A stretch of 64,000 bases of DNA from JAMXLO01 sp963812475 (GCA_963812475.1 CAWEVI010000039.1:62001-126000), one strand, 5' to 3'. Counted from the stretch's first letter, positions 26,070 to 35,983 are shown. The notes: a model not told the origin generated them from the letters alone. Numbers and translations: made by a program.

Positions 26070-27101
26070 ATGTCGTCCAGTATGGCTGCTGCGCAACAAG
26101 GCGCTGTCAATGCGGGCTCGGTGGACGCCAGCACGATCCTGGCCGATGTGGAGGCGCTAGGCGCCCGCGTTGGCAGGGTGCGTGCGGCGATCGAACGCGT
26201 GATCTTCGGCCAGGACGAGGTGGTGGATCAGACTCTGATCACGCTGCTGTCCGGCGGCCACGCGCTGCTGGTCGGCGTCCCCGGCCTCGGCAAGAGCCGT
26301 CTGGTCGAGACGTTGGGAATCGTGCTGGGCCTCGGCACCAAGCGGGTGCAGTTCACACCCGACCTTATGCCGGCCGACATCATCGGCAGCGAAGTGCTGG
26401 ACGAAGCCGAAGGTCGCCGTAGCTTTCGCTTCGTGCCGGGTCCGGTATTCTGCCAGCTTCTGATGGCCGACGAAATCAACCGCGCCAGTCCGCGCACCCA
26501 GTCGGCCCTGCTCCAGGCGATGCAGGAGCAACGCGTGGCCGTGGCCGGCGTGGAGCACCTGCTGCCGCGGCCCTTCCATGTGTTGGCGACGCAGAACCCG
26601 ATCGAGCAGGAGGGCACGTATCCGCTGCCGGAAGCGCAGCTCGATCGCTTCCTGCTGGAGATCGACGTCGGCTACCCTGCGCTGGATGCCGAACGGACCA
26701 TGCTGCTCGCAACCACCATGGCCGCCGAGGCGCCGCCGGTGCAGGCGATGACCGCGGACGAACTGCGGGCGGCACAGGCGCTGATCCGCCGCGTGCCGGT
26801 CGGCGAGAAGGTGGTCGAGGCGATCCTGGCCCTGGTGCGCGGCGGTCGTCCCGAATCCTCGGACGACGACGTGGTGCGTCGCCACGTCGCATGGGGCCCT
26901 GGCCCCCGTGCCGCGCAGGCTCTGATGCTGGCGTCGCGTGCCCGCGCGCTGCTGGGCGGACGGCTGGCGCCGAGCATTGACGATGTGGTGGCTTTGGCCC
27001 GCCCGGTGCTCCGTCATCGCATGGCCCTGAACTTCTCGGCACGCGCCGACGGCGTGGCGCTGTCCGATGTGATCGATCGCCTGGTGGAGCGCTTTGCCTA
27101 G
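26070..27101 (+). CDS. moxR: MoxR-type AAA+ ATPase
   Basis: The 343-aa protein has Walker A GVPGLGKSRLVE (about 69-80), Walker B LLMADEINRASP, a sensor region VLATQNPIEQEGTYPLPEAQ, and a C-terminal lid domain. MoxR ATPases are chaperones that load metal or activate von Willebrand proteins. It begins an operon with DUF58 and VWA-like genes, the classical MoxR arrangement. ATG 26070 follows the strong GGAGGTGGAG site. Its stop lies inside the next gene (8-bp overlap). Confidence 0.95.
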   Translation: MSSSMAAAQQGAVNAGSVDASTILADVEALGARVGRVRAAIERVIFGQDEVVDQTLITLLSGGHALLVGVPGLGKSRLVETLGIVLGLGTKRVQFTPDLMPADIIGSEVLDEAEGRRSFRFVPGPVFCQLLMADEINRASPRTQSALLQAMQEQRVAVAGVEHLLPRPFHVLATQNPIEQEGTYPLPEAQLDRFLLEIDVGYPALDAERTMLLATTMAAEAPPVQAMTADELRAAQALIRRVPVGEKVVEAILALVRGGRPESSDDDVVRRHVAWGPGPRAAQALMLASRARALLGGRLAPSIDDVVALARPVLRHRMALNFSARADGVALSDVIDRLVERFA

Positions 27102-27990
27102 CGCCACGATCCAGGCCGCGGCGGACGCACGGCGGGCCGAGGCGCTTGGCGCCAGGCTGCCGCCGTTGCTGGTCGCCGCCGAGCGCGTGGCGGCGACCGT
27201 CGCGCAGGGCGTGCACGGCAGGCGTCGGGTCGGGCAGGGCGACAGCTTCTGGCAGTTCCGCCGTTTCGTGCCGGGAGATCCGATCGCGCGCATCGACTGG
27301 CGGCAATCGGCGAAATCCGGCCGTCCGGTGCCCGACGGCTGGTTCATCCGCGAGACCGAGTGGGAAGCGGCACAGACCGTCTGTCTGTGGCGCGATACGT
27401 CTTCATCCATGCGCTGGCGCTCGCGTGCCGCGCCGGTGGAAAAGCGCGAGCGCGCGGGTCTGCTGCTGCTGGCGCTCGCTTCGCTGCTGCTCCGTGGCGG
27501 CGAGCGGGTGGCGATGATCGAGCCCGGTGCCCGGCCGATTTCCGGCAGGGCCGGGCTCGACCGCCTTGCGGCGGCGCTGACCGGTTCGCCGGACGACGAT
27601 GTCGGGCTGCCCCCGCGGGTATCTTTGCCGCGGCACGCGCGCGTGGTGCTGTTCGGCGATTTCCTCTCGCCGCTGGCTGAGATTCAGGCAACGATCGGCA
27701 GGCTGGCCGCCATTCCGGTCAGCGGCCACCTGCTCCAGGTGCTCGACCCGGCGGAGGCCGACCTTCCCTACAACGGACGAATTCGCTTCCGCGGCCTGGA
27801 GCGCGAGGCCGACACTCTGATCCCGCGCGTGGAGGGCGTGCGCGGCGAATATGCGCGGCGGCTGAAGGCTCAACAGGACGGACTTGCGGCGATCTGCGCG
27901 GCAGCCGATTTCGGTTTCGCGATCCATCGGACCGACCATCCGCCCGAGGCCGCCCTGCTTGGCCTCTATCTTGCCTTGACCGCACGATGA
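27094..27990 (+). CDS. DUF58 domain-containing protein
   Basis: The 298-aa protein has the DUF58 core RRRVGQGDSFWQFRRFVPGD followed by PIARIDWRQSAKSG, then a VWA-like metal region DTSSSMRW. There is no membrane segment. It uses a TTG start at 27094 that overlaps moxR. DUF58 proteins work with MoxR in stress tolerance, envelope maintenance or cofactor assembly; the exact role is not established. The genes are in the order moxR, DUF58, DUF4159, VWA. Confidence 0.9.
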   Translation: MPSATIQAAADARRAEALGARLPPLLVAAERVAATVAQGVHGRRRVGQGDSFWQFRRFVPGDPIARIDWRQSAKSGRPVPDGWFIRETEWEAAQTVCLWRDTSSSMRWRSRAAPVEKRERAGLLLLALASLLLRGGERVAMIEPGARPISGRAGLDRLAAALTGSPDDDVGLPPRVSLPRHARVVLFGDFLSPLAEIQATIGRLAAIPVSGHLLQVLDPAEADLPYNGRIRFRGLEREADTLIPRVEGVRGEYARRLKAQQDGLAAICAAADFGFAIHRTDHPPEAALLGLYLALTAR

Positions 27991-28012
27991 TGGCCGGAAT
28001 CAGTCCGGCCAT
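27990..28012. repeat. Palindromic repeat ATGGCCGGA-ATCAG-TCCGGCCAT
   Basis: This perfect 9-bp hairpin starts on the last base of the DUF58 stop. The following bases (ACCACCGGGACAAGCCCGATGG) belong to the same repeat style as the one at 36976-37008. It may attenuate or stabilise the operon mRNA between DUF58 and DUF4159, 60 bp before the next start. Confidence 0.6.
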
Positions 28013-28072
28013 GACCACCGGGACAAGCCCGATGGCAGGCTTTGAAGGTCGGGCAGTCGCCCGGGCGCATGC

Positions 28073-30757
28073 ATGATCTTTGCCGCCCCCTGGGTGCTTC
28101 TCGCGTTGCCTGCCCTGCCGTTGCTGTGGTGGCTGCTGCGGGTCACCCCGCCGGCCCCACGCAGCGAGACCTTCCCGGCGATCCGCCTGCTGATGGGACT
28201 GCGGGCGCGCGAAGAGACCCCTGCGCGCACGCCCTGGTGGCTGCTGGCCCTTAGGATGATCGCCGCGACCTTGGTGATCGTCGCGTTGGCGCGCCCGGTG
28301 CTGGACGCCGGTTCGACCCTGCCCGGATCCGGGCCGGTGCTGCTGGTGATGGACAACGGCTGGGCTTCGGCGAGCGATTGGCCACGCCGGATGCAGGCCG
28401 CCAACGCCATGCTGGACCGCGTGGAGCGTGCCGGGCGGCAGGCGGCGTTGCTCCCTACCGCTCGCGACGAGTCGGGATCGGCGCCCCAGGCGACCGCGCC
28501 GATGCCGGTCGCCGATCTGCGCGCCAGACTGGCGGCGCTGCATCCGGAGCCCTGGTCGCCCGACCGCGCCACCGCCACCGCCGCCTTGCAGGGTTGGAAC
28601 AAATCCGGCGGCAGCGCTACCTACATCGGCGACGAACTCACGCACGGCGGCGATTTTCCGCTGTTTGCCCAGGCGCTTGCCAATGTCGGGCCGGTGACGG
28701 AGCTGCGTTGGCCGACCGCTCCTGCCCGGCTGCTCCTGCCGCCACAGAACGAGGCCGACGGCCTGATAGCCCGAATGGAACAAGTGCCACAGCCGCTGTC
28801 CGGCCGCGCCGCGGTGCTGGCCCAGAGCGGCGACGGGCGCACGCTGGCGCGCGCAACCATCGATCTGCCGGCGGGTGCCGCGACGGGAACGACCACGATC
28901 GCGCTGCCACCCGAATTGCGCAATCGGCTGAACCGGCTGGTGCTCGAGGGGCCGCCCTCGGCCGCGTCGATCGCGCTGCTCGACGAACGCTGGCGGCGGC
29001 GACCGGTGGGACTGGTGGCGGGCGAGGTCACCACCGCCGATACGCCATTCGCCGGACCGCTCTATTATTTGCGCCGTGCCCTAACGCCGTACACCGAGGT
29101 CCGCGAAGCCGATCTGACGACGCTGTTGCAGCGCGAAGTGTCGGTGCTGATCCTGGCGGACAAGCCGCTGCCGGCAGGTCCCGAACGCGACGCGCTGACC
29201 CGCTGGGTTGAACAGGGCGGCCTGCTGATCAGATTTGCCGGTCCGCGCACGGCCGAGCAACCTCTCGGTGAGACCGATCAGCTCATGCCGGTGAAGCTGC
29301 TTGGCGGCGATCGCCAGCTTGGCGGAGCGTTGTCCTGGTCCGAGCCCGCCGGGGTGGCGCAGTTTCCTGCGAGCTCGCCGTTCAACGGCCTGCCGGTTCC
29401 CGACGAGGTGAAGGTGAACCGTCAGGTGCTGGCCGAGCCGTCGGCTGACCTGCCGGCGCACACCTGGGGCGCGCTCGCAGATGGCACGCCGCTGGTGACG
29501 CAGACCACCCTCGGCGCCGGAAGGATCGTACTGTTCCATGTCACCGCGAACGCCGACTGGTCCAATCTGGCACTGTCCGGCCTGTTCGTGGATATGCTGC
29601 GGCGGCTGGTCGCCTTGTCGGCTGGAGTGGCGACGACGGCCGACAATGCAGTCCTGGCACCCGCCGAAACGCTGGACGGCTATGGGCTGCTGTCAACGCC
29701 ACCGCAGGCCGCCACGGGTCTGCCGGCAAACGAAATCGTCCGAACCGTCGTCTCGCCGCGCCATCCGCCTGGACTTTACGGCCCGGAAAACGGCAGACGG
29801 GCGCTCAACCTTGGCGCCAACCTCCCGGTGCCGGAAGCCGCCTCGGCTGTCCCGGGCGCCCGGGTGGAGGACCTTGGCGCGACGGTGCCCGAACGGGCGT
29901 TAGGCCCCTGGCTGCTCGCCGGTGCGATCGTGCTGCTGGCGCTGGATATGCTGATCGCGCTCGGCCTGCGCGGATTGCTGCGGCCAAGCCGGGTCGCGGC
30001 CGGCATGGTCCTCGCGCTGTTGGCGACAACCGGCGCGCAGGCATTGGACAGCAATCCCAACCCGGCGCTTGCAACGAGACTTGGCTATATCGCAACGGGC
30101 GACGCGCAGTTGGACGGGGTGGCGCGGGCGGGCCTTGAGGGTTTGTCGGAATACGTCAACCGGCGCACCGCCGCGGCACTGGTTGAACCCGACGCGGTCG
30201 AGCCAGGCACGACCGACCTTAGTTTCTATCCGTTGCTCTACTGGCCGATCAGCGCCGAGGCCCAGCCGCTCACGCCGGTCCAGACCGCGGCCTTGAACGA
30301 CTACATGAGCCGCGGCGGCATCATCGTGCTGGATACCCGCGATTCCGGCTCGGGAGCTGGGTTCGCACCGGGCACCGGCTCGGCGCTGCAGCGGATTGCG
30401 CAGGGGCTGGTCATCCCGCCGCTGGCGCCGCTGACCACGGACCACGTGCTGGCCCGCGCGTTCTATCTGTTGCAGGACTTCCCCGGCCGCTATACAGGCG
30501 AGCAGGTCTGGGTGCAGCGTGACCAGGACCGCGCAAATGACAGCGTCAGCCCAGTGATCATCGGCGGCAACGATTGGGCCGCGGCGTGGGCGGTCGATGA
30601 CAGCGGCCGCAACCCCTATGCGGTGATACCGGGCGGCTCGCGGCAACGGACGGTCGCCTACCGGTTCGGCGTAAACCTGGTCATGTATGCGCTGACCGGG
30701 AATTACAAAGGCGACCAGGTGCACGTTCCGGCGATATTGCAGAGGCTGGGACAGTGA
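28073..30757 (+). CDS. BatA-N/DUF4159 membrane protein
   Basis: The 894-aa protein begins with an aerotolerance-type N-terminal region: a membrane segment (MIFAAPWVLLALPALPLLWW), a short cytoplasmic loop, a second segment near 62, then a large VWA-like extracytoplasmic part and further membrane segments near residues 620-660. A DUF4159 domain ends it (about 670-890), with YPLLYWPI and RGGIIVLDTRD. It is likely anchored in the inner membrane and acts with the MoxR ATPase and the VWA proteins. Its stop overlaps a 40-aa ORF as GTGA. Confidence 0.88.
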   Translation: MIFAAPWVLLALPALPLLWWLLRVTPPAPRSETFPAIRLLMGLRAREETPARTPWWLLALRMIAATLVIVALARPVLDAGSTLPGSGPVLLVMDNGWASASDWPRRMQAANAMLDRVERAGRQAALLPTARDESGSAPQATAPMPVADLRARLAALHPEPWSPDRATATAALQGWNKSGGSATYIGDELTHGGDFPLFAQALANVGPVTELRWPTAPARLLLPPQNEADGLIARMEQVPQPLSGRAAVLAQSGDGRTLARATIDLPAGAATGTTTIALPPELRNRLNRLVLEGPPSAASIALLDERWRRRPVGLVAGEVTTADTPFAGPLYYLRRALTPYTEVREADLTTLLQREVSVLILADKPLPAGPERDALTRWVEQGGLLIRFAGPRTAEQPLGETDQLMPVKLLGGDRQLGGALSWSEPAGVAQFPASSPFNGLPVPDEVKVNRQVLAEPSADLPAHTWGALADGTPLVTQTTLGAGRIVLFHVTANADWSNLALSGLFVDMLRRLVALSAGVATTADNAVLAPAETLDGYGLLSTPPQAATGLPANEIVRTVVSPRHPPGLYGPENGRRALNLGANLPVPEAASAVPGARVEDLGATVPERALGPWLLAGAIVLLALDMLIALGLRGLLRPSRVAAGMVLALLATTGAQALDSNPNPALATRLGYIATGDAQLDGVARAGLEGLSEYVNRRTAAALVEPDAVEPGTTDLSFYPLLYWPISAEAQPLTPVQTAALNDYMSRGGIIVLDTRDSGSGAGFAPGTGSALQRIAQGLVIPPLAPLTTDHVLARAFYLLQDFPGRYTGEQVWVQRDQDRANDSVSPVIIGGNDWAAAWAVDDSGRNPYAVIPGGSRQRTVAYRFGVNLVMYALTGNYKGDQVHVPAILQRLGQ

Positions 30758-30876
30758 GCCAGTCGTCAGCTTACGGATTGCCCCGGTACTCGGAGCAATA
30801 CTGCGGGGCTGACGAGGAATACTGTGCGGATGACGAGATGTACGCCTGGAGCAGTCTGGAGAACTTGATCCCCTAA
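30754..30876 (+). CDS. 40-aa acidic Cys/Tyr-rich small protein inside the MoxR operon
   Basis: The GTG at 30754 overlaps the DUF4159 stop (GTGA) and its TAA at 30874 overlaps the next ATG (TAATG). The product starts MSQSSAYGLPRYSEQYC and holds an imperfect repeat, YCGADEE then YCADDEMY, ending SLENLIP. It has two Cys, eight Asp/Glu and no membrane segment. I do not recognise a family. Double translational coupling across a 118-bp gap that the neighbours would otherwise leave empty is strong support, although 40 codons free of stops can occur by chance. Confidence 0.6.
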   Translation: MSQSSAYGLPRYSEQYCGADEEYCADDEMYAWSSLENLIP

Positions 30877-32981
30877 TGCGCCCGGAAGAAGTCATCGCCG
30901 CGCTACGCTTCGAACCGCTTCTGCCGCTCTGGCTGATCGTCGGCGTGGGCGCGCTCGCCCTGCTGATCGTGGCAGTCGCCGCCGTGCGGCGGGCGCGCGG
31001 CACAATCTGGCGTCTTGCGGCATTTGCCGTGCTGCTGCTGTGGCTGGCGGGCCCACGGCTGGTGCAGGAGACGCGCGACAACCTGCCCGACATCGGCCTG
31101 CTGGTGGTCGACCAGACGGCCTCGATGCAGGTCGGCGATCGGACACGATTGGCCGAAGCCGCACGCGCGACGATCAGCCAGCAGGCGGCGAAGCTGCCGG
31201 ACCTCGAGCTTCGCACGGTCACCGTGCCGGAAAGCGGCAATTCCGGCACACGGCTGTTCGCGGCCATCGAGCGGGCGCTCGCCGACATCCCGCGGTCGCG
31301 CTACGCCGGAACGATCGCCATCACCGACGGCCAGGTGCATGACATCCCGGAGACCCAGCCCGGCGGTGCACCACTCAACGTGCTGATCCCGGCGAAAGGC
31401 GAAGAATTCGATCGCCGCCTGCGGGTGATCGAGGCGCCGAGCTATGGCATCGTCGGCAAGACCGTCACACTGCGCGTGGCGATCGAGGACCTCGGCGTGC
31501 CACGCGCCACGGGTACCGCCAACCTGACGATACGCCGCGACGGCGAGCCGCCGCGCGTTGAGAGCGTTCCGGTCGGCGCGGAACAAAGGATCGAACTGCC
31601 GATCACCCGCGCCGGTCCCACCGTGGTGGAGCTGTCCGCCAATACGCTGCCGGGCGAGATCTCGACCATCAACAACCGAGCAGTGGTAGAGATCAACGGC
31701 GTGCGCGACCGGCTGCGCGTGCTGCTGATCTCCGGCGAACCGCATTCCGGCGAGCGCACCTGGCGGCGGCTGCTGAAGGCCGATCCATCCGTGGACTTGG
31801 TGCATTTCACCATCCTGCGGCCGCCCGAGAAGGACGACCTGACGCCACTCAACGAACTGGCGCTGATCGCATTTCCGGTGCGCGAGCTGTTCCTGGACAA
31901 GATCCACGAGTTCGACCTGATCATCCTGGACCGGTTCCAGAACCGCGGCCTGCTGCCGATGCCTTACATCGCCAATATCGCCGAGTACGTTCGGGACGGC
32001 GGCGCGCTCCTGCTGAGCGTCGGACCGGAGTTTACCGGCAGTTCCAGCCTGGCGGCGACGCCGATCGGCCAGGTGCTGCCCGCCATCCCTGCTTCCATCG
32101 GCGCCACGGTGGAAGAGCAGTTCCGTCCCCGCGTGACCGATCTCGGCCAGCGCCATCCCGTCACCGAAGGACTCGCCGGGGCCAATCCGTCCGACAACCC
32201 GGAGAAGCAGCCGGACTGGGGATCCTGGTATCGCCGCATACAGCCGGTGGACGTGCACGGCGAGGCATTGCTGGGCACGCGCGACGGCCAGCCGTTGTTG
32301 CTGCTGGACCACGTCGGCAAGGGTCGCGTCGCCCTGTTGCTGTCTGATCAGATCTGGCTGTGGTCGCGCGGCCACCAGGGCGGCGGCCCGCAGGCGGAGC
32401 TGCTCCGCCGCGTCGCGCACTGGCTGATGCAGGAGCCGGAACTGGAGGAGAATGCGCTGACGGCGCGGGTCGCTGCGGGCCGCCTGACCATCGAGCGCCG
32501 TTCCACCGACCCTGCGCCGCCCGGCCAGGTGACGGTCACCGATCCCGACGGCAAGGCGCGGACGCTGAGCCTCACCGAAACCAAGCCGGGCCGGGCGGTT
32601 GCCAACCTGCCCGCCGCCACACCAGGCGTCTGGCAGGCGAACGACGGCACCCGGACCGCCTATGCCGCGGCGGGTGCGGCCAATCCGCCGGAACTCGCGG
32701 ACCTGCGCGCCACCGGAACGCTGCTGCGCAAGCTGGTCCGCGCCTCGGGGGGCGGGATCCACTTCATCGGCACCGGCACGGACGGCGCACCACCCGACGT
32801 GCCCGACCTGCGCCGCACCGAGCCTGACCGGCCGGCCGCCGGGAGTTCGTGGATCGGCCTGGAGCGGCGGCATGACCATCTGGTCACCGGCATCGCGGCA
32901 CTGACCCTGCTGCCGGCCTGGGTCGCGCTGCCGTTGATGCTCGGTCTGCTGATCCTCGCCTGGCGACGCGAAGGGACCTGA
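30876..32981 (+). CDS. VWA/glutamine amidotransferase-like membrane protein
   Basis: This 701-aa protein has two membrane segments at about 17-37 and 44-62, then a large domain with a VWA-like start (IGLLVVDQTASMQVGD) and a class I glutamine-amidotransferase-like fold around 280-530 (RVLLISGEPHSGERTWRRLL, LIILDRFQNRGLLPMPY, GGALLLSVGPEF). The C-terminal segment (about 675-695) is hydrophobic, so both ends are in the membrane. It resembles the last gene of MoxR/DUF58/DUF4159 operons. Its role is inferred from the context only. Confidence 0.82.
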   Translation: MRPEEVIAALRFEPLLPLWLIVGVGALALLIVAVAAVRRARGTIWRLAAFAVLLLWLAGPRLVQETRDNLPDIGLLVVDQTASMQVGDRTRLAEAARATISQQAAKLPDLELRTVTVPESGNSGTRLFAAIERALADIPRSRYAGTIAITDGQVHDIPETQPGGAPLNVLIPAKGEEFDRRLRVIEAPSYGIVGKTVTLRVAIEDLGVPRATGTANLTIRRDGEPPRVESVPVGAEQRIELPITRAGPTVVELSANTLPGEISTINNRAVVEINGVRDRLRVLLISGEPHSGERTWRRLLKADPSVDLVHFTILRPPEKDDLTPLNELALIAFPVRELFLDKIHEFDLIILDRFQNRGLLPMPYIANIAEYVRDGGALLLSVGPEFTGSSSLAATPIGQVLPAIPASIGATVEEQFRPRVTDLGQRHPVTEGLAGANPSDNPEKQPDWGSWYRRIQPVDVHGEALLGTRDGQPLLLLDHVGKGRVALLLSDQIWLWSRGHQGGGPQAELLRRVAHWLMQEPELEENALTARVAAGRLTIERRSTDPAPPGQVTVTDPDGKARTLSLTETKPGRAVANLPAATPGVWQANDGTRTAYAAAGAANPPELADLRATGTLLRKLVRASGGGIHFIGTGTDGAPPDVPDLRRTEPDRPAAGSSWIGLERRHDHLVTGIAALTLLPAWVALPLMLGLLILAWRREGT

Positions 32982-33055
32982 CCGCGCAACGCCGACGATC
33001 GTTTACCTTCCGTGCATTCCGGTCATAATCGGCACATTGCAAATCGGGGGAAGCA

Positions 33056-33268
33056 ATGTCCTTGCGGCCAGACGAACATGCGCCGGCACGCCCAAGGGCG
33101 TGGGCGCGGCTGCTGCTGATCATTCCCTTCATCACCATGCTCTGGGTGCCGTTCTACAACAGCGCCGAGCCCATGCTGTACGGCGTTCCGTTCTTCTACT
33201 GGTATCAGCTCCTGTGGATCATCCTCGGCGCAGTGATCATCGGCATCGTCTATCGGCTCGAGCATTGA
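33056..33268 (+). CDS. DUF3311 small membrane protein
   Basis: This 70-aa protein has two hydrophobic segments (LLLIIPFITMLWVPFYNS and YWYQLLWIILGAVIIGIVY) around the conserved PMLYGVPFFYW. DUF3311 proteins are found next to sodium:solute symporters and are thought to be accessory subunits. ATG 33056 follows GGGGGAAGC. The symporter starts 19 bp downstream, so they are one unit. Confidence 0.9.
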   Translation: MSLRPDEHAPARPRAWARLLLIIPFITMLWVPFYNSAEPMLYGVPFFYWYQLLWIILGAVIIGIVYRLEH

Positions 33269-33287
33269 TCCGGCGCAGGGAACTCGC

Positions 33288-34823
33288 ATGATCAACTGGA
33301 CCGCCCTCACCGTTTTCATCATTCTGTTCGGGTTCGTCACCTGGATCGGGTTCATCGCCGGACGATGGCGGCGCGGCGATCTGACGATGCTGCACGAATG
33401 GGGGCTGGGCGGACGCCGCTTCGGCACCATCGTGACCTGGTTCCTGATTGGCGGCGATCTCTACACGGCATACACGTTCATCGCCGTGCCCGCGCTGATG
33501 TTCGGCGCCGGTGCGATCGGCTTCTTCGCGGTGCCGTACACCGTGATGATCTACCCGATCCTGTATCTGGTGTTCCCGCGCCTGTGGTCGGTGGCGCATA
33601 AGCACGGCTACATCACATCGGCCGATTTCGTGCGCGGACGGTTCGGCAACCGCTGGCTCGCGCTGGCGATCGCGTTCACCGGCATCCTGGCGACCATGCC
33701 GTACATCGCACTCCAGCTCGTCGGAATCCAGGTGGTGATCGGCGCGATGGGCGTCGAGACCAGCGGCTTCGCCGGCGACCTGCCGCTGATCATCGCGTTC
33801 GTCGTCCTGGCCGCGTTCACCTACACCTCGGGACTGCGCGCGCCGGCGATGATCGCCGTCGTGAAGGACCTGCTGATCTACATCACGGTGATCGCCGCCG
33901 TCATCGCCGTGCCGATTCACCTGGGCGGCTACGACAAGGTGTTTTCCGCAATTCCGGCCGCCAAGCTTTTGCTCGCGCCGCCGCCCGCCGGTTCGCTGGG
34001 TAGCTTCAGCGCCTACGCCACACTCGCGCTCGGCTCGGCCTGTGCGCTGTTCCTGTATCCGCATTCGATCACCGGCATCCTGAGCGCATCGAGCGCGCGT
34101 GTGGTGCGGCGCAATGCGGCGATTCTGCCGGCCTACTCGCTGATGCTGGGGCTGCTCGCGCTGGTCGGCTTCATGGCGATCGCGATCGGCGTGCAGTCGA
34201 TGCCGGAGTTCGCCGACGGCTTCAAGCGCTATAGCAACAACTTCTCGGTGCCCGCGCTGTTCCTGGCGATGTTCCCGTCGTGGTTCGTCGGCGTGGCGTT
34301 CGCCGCCATTGCGATCGGCGCCTTGGTGCCGGCGGCCATCATGTCGATCGCGACGGCGAATACCTTCACGCGAAACATCTATCGCGAATTCATCCATCCC
34401 GCCTGCACCGACGCCGAGGAGAGCCAGATGGCGAAGGTGGTGTCGTTGGTGATCAAGGCCGGTGCGCTGGTGTTCATCTTCGCCATCCCGTTCCAGTTCG
34501 CACTCTATCTGCAATTGCTCGGCGGCGTGTGGATCATCCAGACCATGCCGGCGGTCATCCTTGGTCTCTACACCAGGCTGTTCAACGGCTGGGCGCTGCT
34601 GATCGGCTGGGCCGTCGGACTGACGCTGGGTACGGGGATGGCGGCGTCGGTCAATTTTGCGCCGGTCTATCCGCTGCACATCCTGGGCACGACGGTCCCT
34701 TGCTACATCGCGCTGGCCGCCCTGGTGGTCAACGTCGTGCTGTCGGGCGTGCTGTCACTGTTCCTGAATGCGGTGTGGTCCGATCGGCACAAGGACGTGA
34801 CCGTGGCGGGCGATTACGCCTGA
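33288..34823 (+). CDS. Sodium:solute symporter (SSS) family transporter
   Basis: The 511-aa protein has about 13 membrane segments, with the SSS core GRRFGTIVTWFLIGGDLYTAYTF and TMPYIALQLVGIQVVIGAMG. It probably imports a small organic acid, sugar or amino acid with Na+; substrate cannot be told. It follows its DUF3311 partner and is convergent, with 10-bp overlap of stops, with the hydrolase gene. No adjacent catabolic gene indicates the substrate. Confidence 0.9.
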   Translation: MINWTALTVFIILFGFVTWIGFIAGRWRRGDLTMLHEWGLGGRRFGTIVTWFLIGGDLYTAYTFIAVPALMFGAGAIGFFAVPYTVMIYPILYLVFPRLWSVAHKHGYITSADFVRGRFGNRWLALAIAFTGILATMPYIALQLVGIQVVIGAMGVETSGFAGDLPLIIAFVVLAAFTYTSGLRAPAMIAVVKDLLIYITVIAAVIAVPIHLGGYDKVFSAIPAAKLLLAPPPAGSLGSFSAYATLALGSACALFLYPHSITGILSASSARVVRRNAAILPAYSLMLGLLALVGFMAIAIGVQSMPEFADGFKRYSNNFSVPALFLAMFPSWFVGVAFAAIAIGALVPAAIMSIATANTFTRNIYREFIHPACTDAEESQMAKVVSLVIKAGALVFIFAIPFQFALYLQLLGGVWIIQTMPAVILGLYTRLFNGWALLIGWAVGLTLGTGMAASVNFAPVYPLHILGTTVPCYIALAALVVNVVLSGVLSLFLNAVWSDRHKDVTVAGDYA

Positions 34824-35983
34824 GCCGCTGGCGGGCGCACCCTATGCCTGCCGCTGGTCGGATCGAGCCGCGCGACAGATTTTTGGCCGCGCCATTCGTA
34901 GGTGGCCTGAAGAGCATCGCCGGGCAGCGGCTCCAGCCGCAATGACACACCGGGCCATGGTTCGACGGAAAGAGCGTCTCCATGGCGGGTGACCGTCCCC
35001 TCGCGGAAGCCGCGTGAGTTTTGGTCCTTCCAGGAATACACAACCTGTTCCCCGTCCAGAGCCACCATCGCGTCGGGCCCGGCATCGCCGAAGCGGCCGG
35101 ACCAGCGTTGGGCATCGGGACGGAGAGTGACGGGCAGGAGGAAATCCAGCGCCGTCCACTGCTCCGGCGGATCCTCGGGCTCAGAGGTCGCGCAGGCAAA
35201 GCCGGCGCGGATGGCCTCAACGTAGTCGGGGAGAATCTGCCGAGCATTGGCCGGATGATAGATGTTGTGGCCCTCGATGCCCGGCGTGCCGGGATAGTCG
35301 CGCCAGCGCTGCAAGGGACGAAAGCGGCTGCTCCAATCGAAGATTGTCCGCGCGCCTTCCGGAGGTACAAGCGTATCCGTTCGCATGTGCTGGAACAGCA
35401 CGGGCGCTGTAATGCGGGCTGCCGCGTTGGCAATGGGACGGACGCTTGCCTCGATGCGACCATAGGCAGCGCCGGTTGCCTGCGCGACCACGGCGCCATA
35501 GGGCCGTAGGGCTGCCGCCAGCAGAGAGACGACGCCACCGTGGCTCGCTCCGGCAATGGCGGAGTGAGCGCCGTCCACGTCGGATCGGATGCAGGCCCAG
35601 GCCGCTGCGGCATTGGCGTCGGAGGCACGGCCGACCAGCATGTCGAAGGTGGTGCCGTGCCCTCCGCGCGCGGCGTCCAGCGGGCTTGGGCCCTCCGAGC
35701 CGCCATAGCCGCGACCTTCGGGGAGCAGAGTGAAAGCGCCGTTGGCGGCCAACCGGGCCCAGGCTGGGTTCTCCGGATCAACGGCGTAGCGAGACGACAC
35801 GTCTGTCAACGTCCCGTCCGAGGCGATCTCGATGCCGGACCCGTGATTCAGGACCAGTAAAGGAAACGGTCCGGGGCCGGGCGGACGGATGATCCAGGCC
35901 ACCAGTTCCAGACCGTCGTGACGATATGTGCGGCGCTCGAACACGGCGCCGTTGCGATCCAGGATCAAGGGTGGAGGTGCCAT
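34814..35983 (-). CDS. Alpha/beta hydrolase (dienelactone hydrolase/acyl-peptidase-like)
   Basis: The 389-aa protein has a hydrolase core: PFPLLVLNHGSGIE, the nucleophile motif GASHGGVVSLLAAAL (Ser in GxSxG, about residue 168) and a late His in GIEGHNIYHP. The C-terminal 110 residues resemble a lipocalin- or DUF-like appended domain. The frame is open a further 82 codons upstream with no recognisable sequence, so ATG 35983 is preferred. It is probably cytoplasmic, since no signal peptide is present. Substrate is unknown. Confidence 0.75.
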   Translation of the reverse strand: MAPPPLILDRNGAVFERRTYRHDGLELVAWIIRPPGPGPFPLLVLNHGSGIEIASDGTLTDVSSRYAVDPENPAWARLAANGAFTLLPEGRGYGGSEGPSPLDAARGGHGTTFDMLVGRASDANAAAAWACIRSDVDGAHSAIAGASHGGVVSLLAAALRPYGAVVAQATGAAYGRIEASVRPIANAAARITAPVLFQHMRTDTLVPPEGARTIFDWSSRFRPLQRWRDYPGTPGIEGHNIYHPANARQILPDYVEAIRAGFACATSEPEDPPEQWTALDFLLPVTLRPDAQRWSGRFGDAGPDAMVALDGEQVVYSWKDQNSRGFREGTVTRHGDALSVEPWPGVSLRLEPLPGDALQATYEWRGQKSVARLDPTSGRHRVRPPAAQA

